DNA of 7,271 nt from Balneolaceae bacterium (GTDB lineage Bacteria > Bacteroidota > Rhodothermia > Balneolales > Balneolaceae), in NCBI GenBank assembly GCA_003555185.1, contig PWFZ01000251.1:1-7271 (forward strand), read 5' to 3'. The stretch's first letter is position 1. Each line of letters opens with the position of its first letter. Made by a program: the position numbers and the translations under genes. Below, piece after piece: positions 5,431 through 7,271 of this stretch. Below the pieces are notes generated by a model. That model had not been told where the DNA came from, did not search any database, and saw only the letters and a program-made list of their open reading frames with translations.

Positions 5431-6261
5431 ATGAAATTACTTATAGCCGATAGCGGGGCAACCAAAACAGACTGGGCTTATCTGGAAAACGGTAAACCGA
5501 TTTTCTTCAAGGGGGAAGGTTTACACCCTGCCTACTTTTCGGATGCTGATATTGTGAATTCAATTCATAGAACGGTGGGTAAGTTACGACCGAATCACAT
5601 CCATTTTTTTGGAGCCGGCTGCCATTCTGAGGAAGTTAATAATCGATTGAAAACTATCCTTAAACGTCAGTTTGGGAAAGTTACCGTCAGCGTAGAAGAT
5701 GATCTAACCGGAACAGGTAAAGCTCACATTGGAAAAGAAACCGGAATTATTGCGGCGCTGGGTACGGGATCAATCTGTGGAAGATATCAGGGCGGGAAAA
5801 TAACGGGACGGTCAGCAGCATTGGGATTTGCAATCGGAGATGAAGGGAGCGCAGCCGATATCGGTAAACGGATTTTAAAGCAATTTTTTAGGAATCGATT
5901 TGATGAGATTACGAATCAAGCCGTTGCTGCTGCACTTCCTGAAACATCCTATTCCGTGTGGATGCAGAAAATTTATCAGAATAAAACCCCAAGCCGGGAA
6001 CTGGCCACTGTTGCCGGATTGGTGTTAAACCGGGAGGTGACTCCCCAGCTGCAAAAAGTTGTTGAGACCTCAATCGCCTCATTTGTAGATGAGCAGCTTT
6101 CACAGCTTCAGCCATCCCATGAAGAAAGAATCGTTTTTACCGGAAAGGTCGCGGGGTCAAACAGGGAAATTTTACTGGATGTATTAAGCCAAAAAGGATT
6201 TAAGAATGTTGAGGTGAAGGGAAGCGTGATTGAGGGGCTGGCGAAATTTTACGCTCGGTGA
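5431..6261 (+). CDS. BadF/BadG/BcrA/BcrD-type ATPase, probable N-acetylglucosamine kinase-like sugar kinase
   Basis: A 276-residue member of the actin-like ATPase (ASKHA) superfamily. The phosphate-1 motif ADSGATKTDW (6-15) has Asp7 at the metal/phosphate position. VEDDLTGTGKA (88-98) carries the catalytic-region aspartates, ALGTGSICGRY (109-119) is phosphate-2, and GFAIGDEGSAADIGK (132-146) is a hallmark of BadF-type and N-acetylglucosamine kinase-like proteins. A C-terminal segment, IVFTGKVAGSNREIL, occupies the adenosine-site position, though it reads GK rather than the more usual GS. There is no benzoyl-CoA reductase context and no iron-sulfur cluster cysteine pattern, so a cytoplasmic amino-sugar kinase, for instance in cell-wall sugar recycling, is more likely than a dehydratase/reductase activator. 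The substrate is not shown by the sequence. The gene is flanked on both sides by structured spacers, so it is probably transcribed alone. No Shine-Dalgarno is visible. Confidence 0.88.
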   Translation: MKLLIADSGATKTDWAYLENGKPIFFKGEGLHPAYFSDADIVNSIHRTVGKLRPNHIHFFGAGCHSEEVNNRLKTILKRQFGKVTVSVEDDLTGTGKAHIGKETGIIAALGTGSICGRYQGGKITGRSAALGFAIGDEGSAADIGKRILKQFFRNRFDEITNQAVAAALPETSYSVWMQKIYQNKTPSRELATVAGLVLNREVTPQLQKVVETSIASFVDEQLSQLQPSHEERIVFTGKVAGSNREILLDVLSQKGFKNVEVKGSVIEGLAKFYAR

Positions 6262-6271
6262 TTTTCTCGTG

Positions 6272-6287
6272 AAACCTGTCAGGTTTT
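6272..6287 (+). terminator. Short hairpin after the sugar kinase, possible terminator
   Basis: AAACCTG (6272-6278) and CAGGTTT (6280-6286) are perfect arms around a single central base, ending in TTTT (6284-6287), eleven bases past the stop codon. The 7-bp stem is AT-heavy, would need to open to form a real loop, and has a short T-run, so it may be a weak terminator or one unit of the hairpin cluster that follows. AAACCTG...CAGGTTT palindromes are common intergenic motifs in Bacteroidota-like genomes. Confidence 0.4.
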
Positions 6288-6288
6288 A

Positions 6289-6393
6289 GCCATAAATGGC
6301 GAGTCACCGACGTAGTTCAGGTCGCTGACCTGAATAGGTTTATAAAATGACGAGGAGTGCGTACAGCCGCGGGTCAGCGACGCCGCGCTACGT
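6289..6393. repeat. Cluster of nested hairpins (REP/BIME-like or structured RNA)
   Basis: Within 105 bases there are several perfect pairs: GCCAT/ATGGC (6289-6293, 6296-6300), TTCAGGTC/GACCTGAA (6316-6323, 6327-6334), CGCGG/CCGCG (6368-6372, 6383-6387), GTCGCTGACC/GGTCAGCGAC (6321-6330, 6372-6381), and an outer ACGTAG/CTACGT pair (6310-6315, 6388-6393). The two halves can fold as separate hairpins or against each other, since GTCGCTGACC lies in the first hairpin and its complement in the second. The right half is strongly GC-rich. This layout is typical of dispersed palindromic repeats, but a structured RNA or 5' leader of the downstream hydrolase gene is also possible. No coding potential is seen. 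Confidence 0.55.
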
Positions 6394-6457
6394 TTCCTCC
6401 CCTGCGCTATTCTTTGTATCTTATAATCGAAAAAATTCAGCCTAAAAAAGAATTTAC

Positions 6458-7237
6458 GTGATACTTACTGACACCCATTGCCACCTTTACCTCAAGCAAT
6501 TTGATGATGACCTGGATGAAGTTCTTCAACGAGCAGTTGACGCCGACATTCGCCAAATTTTTCTTCCGGCTATTGACTGGAAATCTATTTCACAGATGGA
6601 AAAGCTTAATCATCCCGAGATTACCTTTTATAAAATGGCAGGTATTCACCCGTGCAGTGTAGAGGACAATCTGCCGGTGGATTTCGAAAAGCTGCAGGAG
6701 CTATGCAGCCGGGATGAATTTGTAGCGGTCGGTGAGACTGGATTGGATTATCACTGGAGTACCGATTTTGTGAATGAGCAAAAAGAGAGCCTGAGGGGAC
6801 ATTGCCGGATTGCAAAAGAGCTTGAAAAACCGATTGTGCTTCACAATCGGGAAAGTACGGGTGATCTGCTGGACATTATTGAATCCGAACAGGATGGTTC
6901 GCTGACTGGTGTTTGGCACTGTTTTACCGGAACAGAAGATGAGGGGAAACGCGCTCTCGACATGGGACTCTATTTGGGAGTTGGTGGAGTATCAACGTTT
7001 AAAAATGCCGGCGTGGGAGAAGTAGTTGCCAAGATGCCCATGGATAAATTGATTCTCGAAACCGATGCGCCCTATCTGTCGCCAACACCAAAACGGGGCA
7101 AGCGAAATGAGCCGGCATTTATGCGCCTCACGGCTGAAAAACTGGCAGAGTTAAAAGAGATAAGTATGGAAGAGGTCGCGGAAGTTACGACTCAGAATGC
7201 TTTTGATCTATTTGGACTGAACTCCAAGAAGAGATAG
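6458..7237 (+). CDS. TatD-family metal-dependent hydrolase (putative deoxyribonuclease)
   Basis: A 259-residue TIM-barrel amidohydrolase-superfamily protein of standard TatD length. Metal-site residues are all present: His7 and His9 in DTHCHL, GIHP (62-65), Glu93 in VGETGLDYH, His129 in PIVLHNRES, His154 in WHCFTG, and Asp203 in LETDAPYLSP. Family members act as metal-dependent 3'-5' DNases or, in the YcfH/YjjV/TatD group and the D-aminoacyl-tRNA deacylases, hydrolyse related substrates; the sequence does not say which applies here. The start is GTG (6458), chosen because it places DTHCHL at residues 5-10 as in relatives. There is no strong Shine-Dalgarno. It lies downstream of the hairpin cluster and is probably transcribed from its own promoter in 6394-6457; TATAAT at 6422-6427 is a candidate -10 with no convincing -35. 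Confidence 0.94.
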   Translation: MILTDTHCHLYLKQFDDDLDEVLQRAVDADIRQIFLPAIDWKSISQMEKLNHPEITFYKMAGIHPCSVEDNLPVDFEKLQELCSRDEFVAVGETGLDYHWSTDFVNEQKESLRGHCRIAKELEKPIVLHNRESTGDLLDIIESEQDGSLTGVWHCFTGTEDEGKRALDMGLYLGVGGVSTFKNAGVGEVVAKMPMDKLILETDAPYLSPTPKRGKRNEPAFMRLTAEKLAELKEISMEEVAEVTTQNAFDLFGLNSKKR

Positions 7238-7271
7238 CCGGGGATAGGTTTCAAAGAAATGGCTCGGAATA

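Noticed and set aside
5431..6261. Benzoyl-CoA reductase/2-hydroxyacyl-CoA dehydratase activator
   Set aside because: The shared ATPase fold is present, but the cluster-binding cysteines and the partner reductase/dehydratase genes are absent; a sugar kinase-like role fits the length and the GDEGSA motif better.
6289..6393. tRNA or known riboswitch in the hairpin cluster
   Set aside because: No cloverleaf with acceptor stem and T-loop GTTCRA pattern, and no riboswitch core motif that I recognise.

Overview
The window looks like chromosomal DNA from a moderately AT-rich bacterium of the Bacteroidota/Balneolota kind. The reasons are family content (a SatD-type protein paired with a DUF3307-type membrane protein, a bacterial tryptophan 2,3-dioxygenase, a ligase-associated Lhr-like helicase), mostly absent Shine-Dalgarno sequences, and intergenic regions rich in short hairpins. 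The lineage is an inference from style and gene content; no rRNA or other marker gene is present.

Layout, left to right. (1) The first 41 codons of a leftward Lhr-like DEXH helicase (125 to the left edge). (2) A divergent intergenic region, then acetyl-CoA synthetase acs (395-2293). (3) A 270-base gap holding a terminator hairpin that seems to have been split by a 123-bp MITE-like element, followed by three operator-like inverted repeats at exact 29-bp intervals. (4) A two-gene, translationally coupled operon: a SatD-like protein with a C-terminal helix-turn-helix, then a polytopic DUF3307-like membrane protein (2565-3940). (5) A convergent leftward pair: tryptophan 2,3-dioxygenase kynA (5112-4330) and a small membrane protein of unknown function directly downstream (4323-3955). 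(6) A 318-base divergent intergenic region with a dyad and a GC-rich hairpin patch. (7) A BadF/BadG-type sugar kinase (5431-6261). (8) A hairpin-rich spacer, then a TatD-family metal-dependent hydrolase (6458-7237).

Most genes are housekeeping or catabolic: acetate activation, tryptophan to kynurenine, amino-sugar phosphorylation, and a DNase/deacylase-type hydrolase. They do not form one pathway. The part that looks least described is the stretch 2301-3940: a mobile-element-like insertion in a terminator, an unusual triple operator, and a protein whose conserved motifs resemble a divergent nucleotidyl-cyclase-type palm domain fused to a DNA-binding helix-turn-helix and coupled to a membrane protein. 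That reading is a hypothesis from motifs and layout only.
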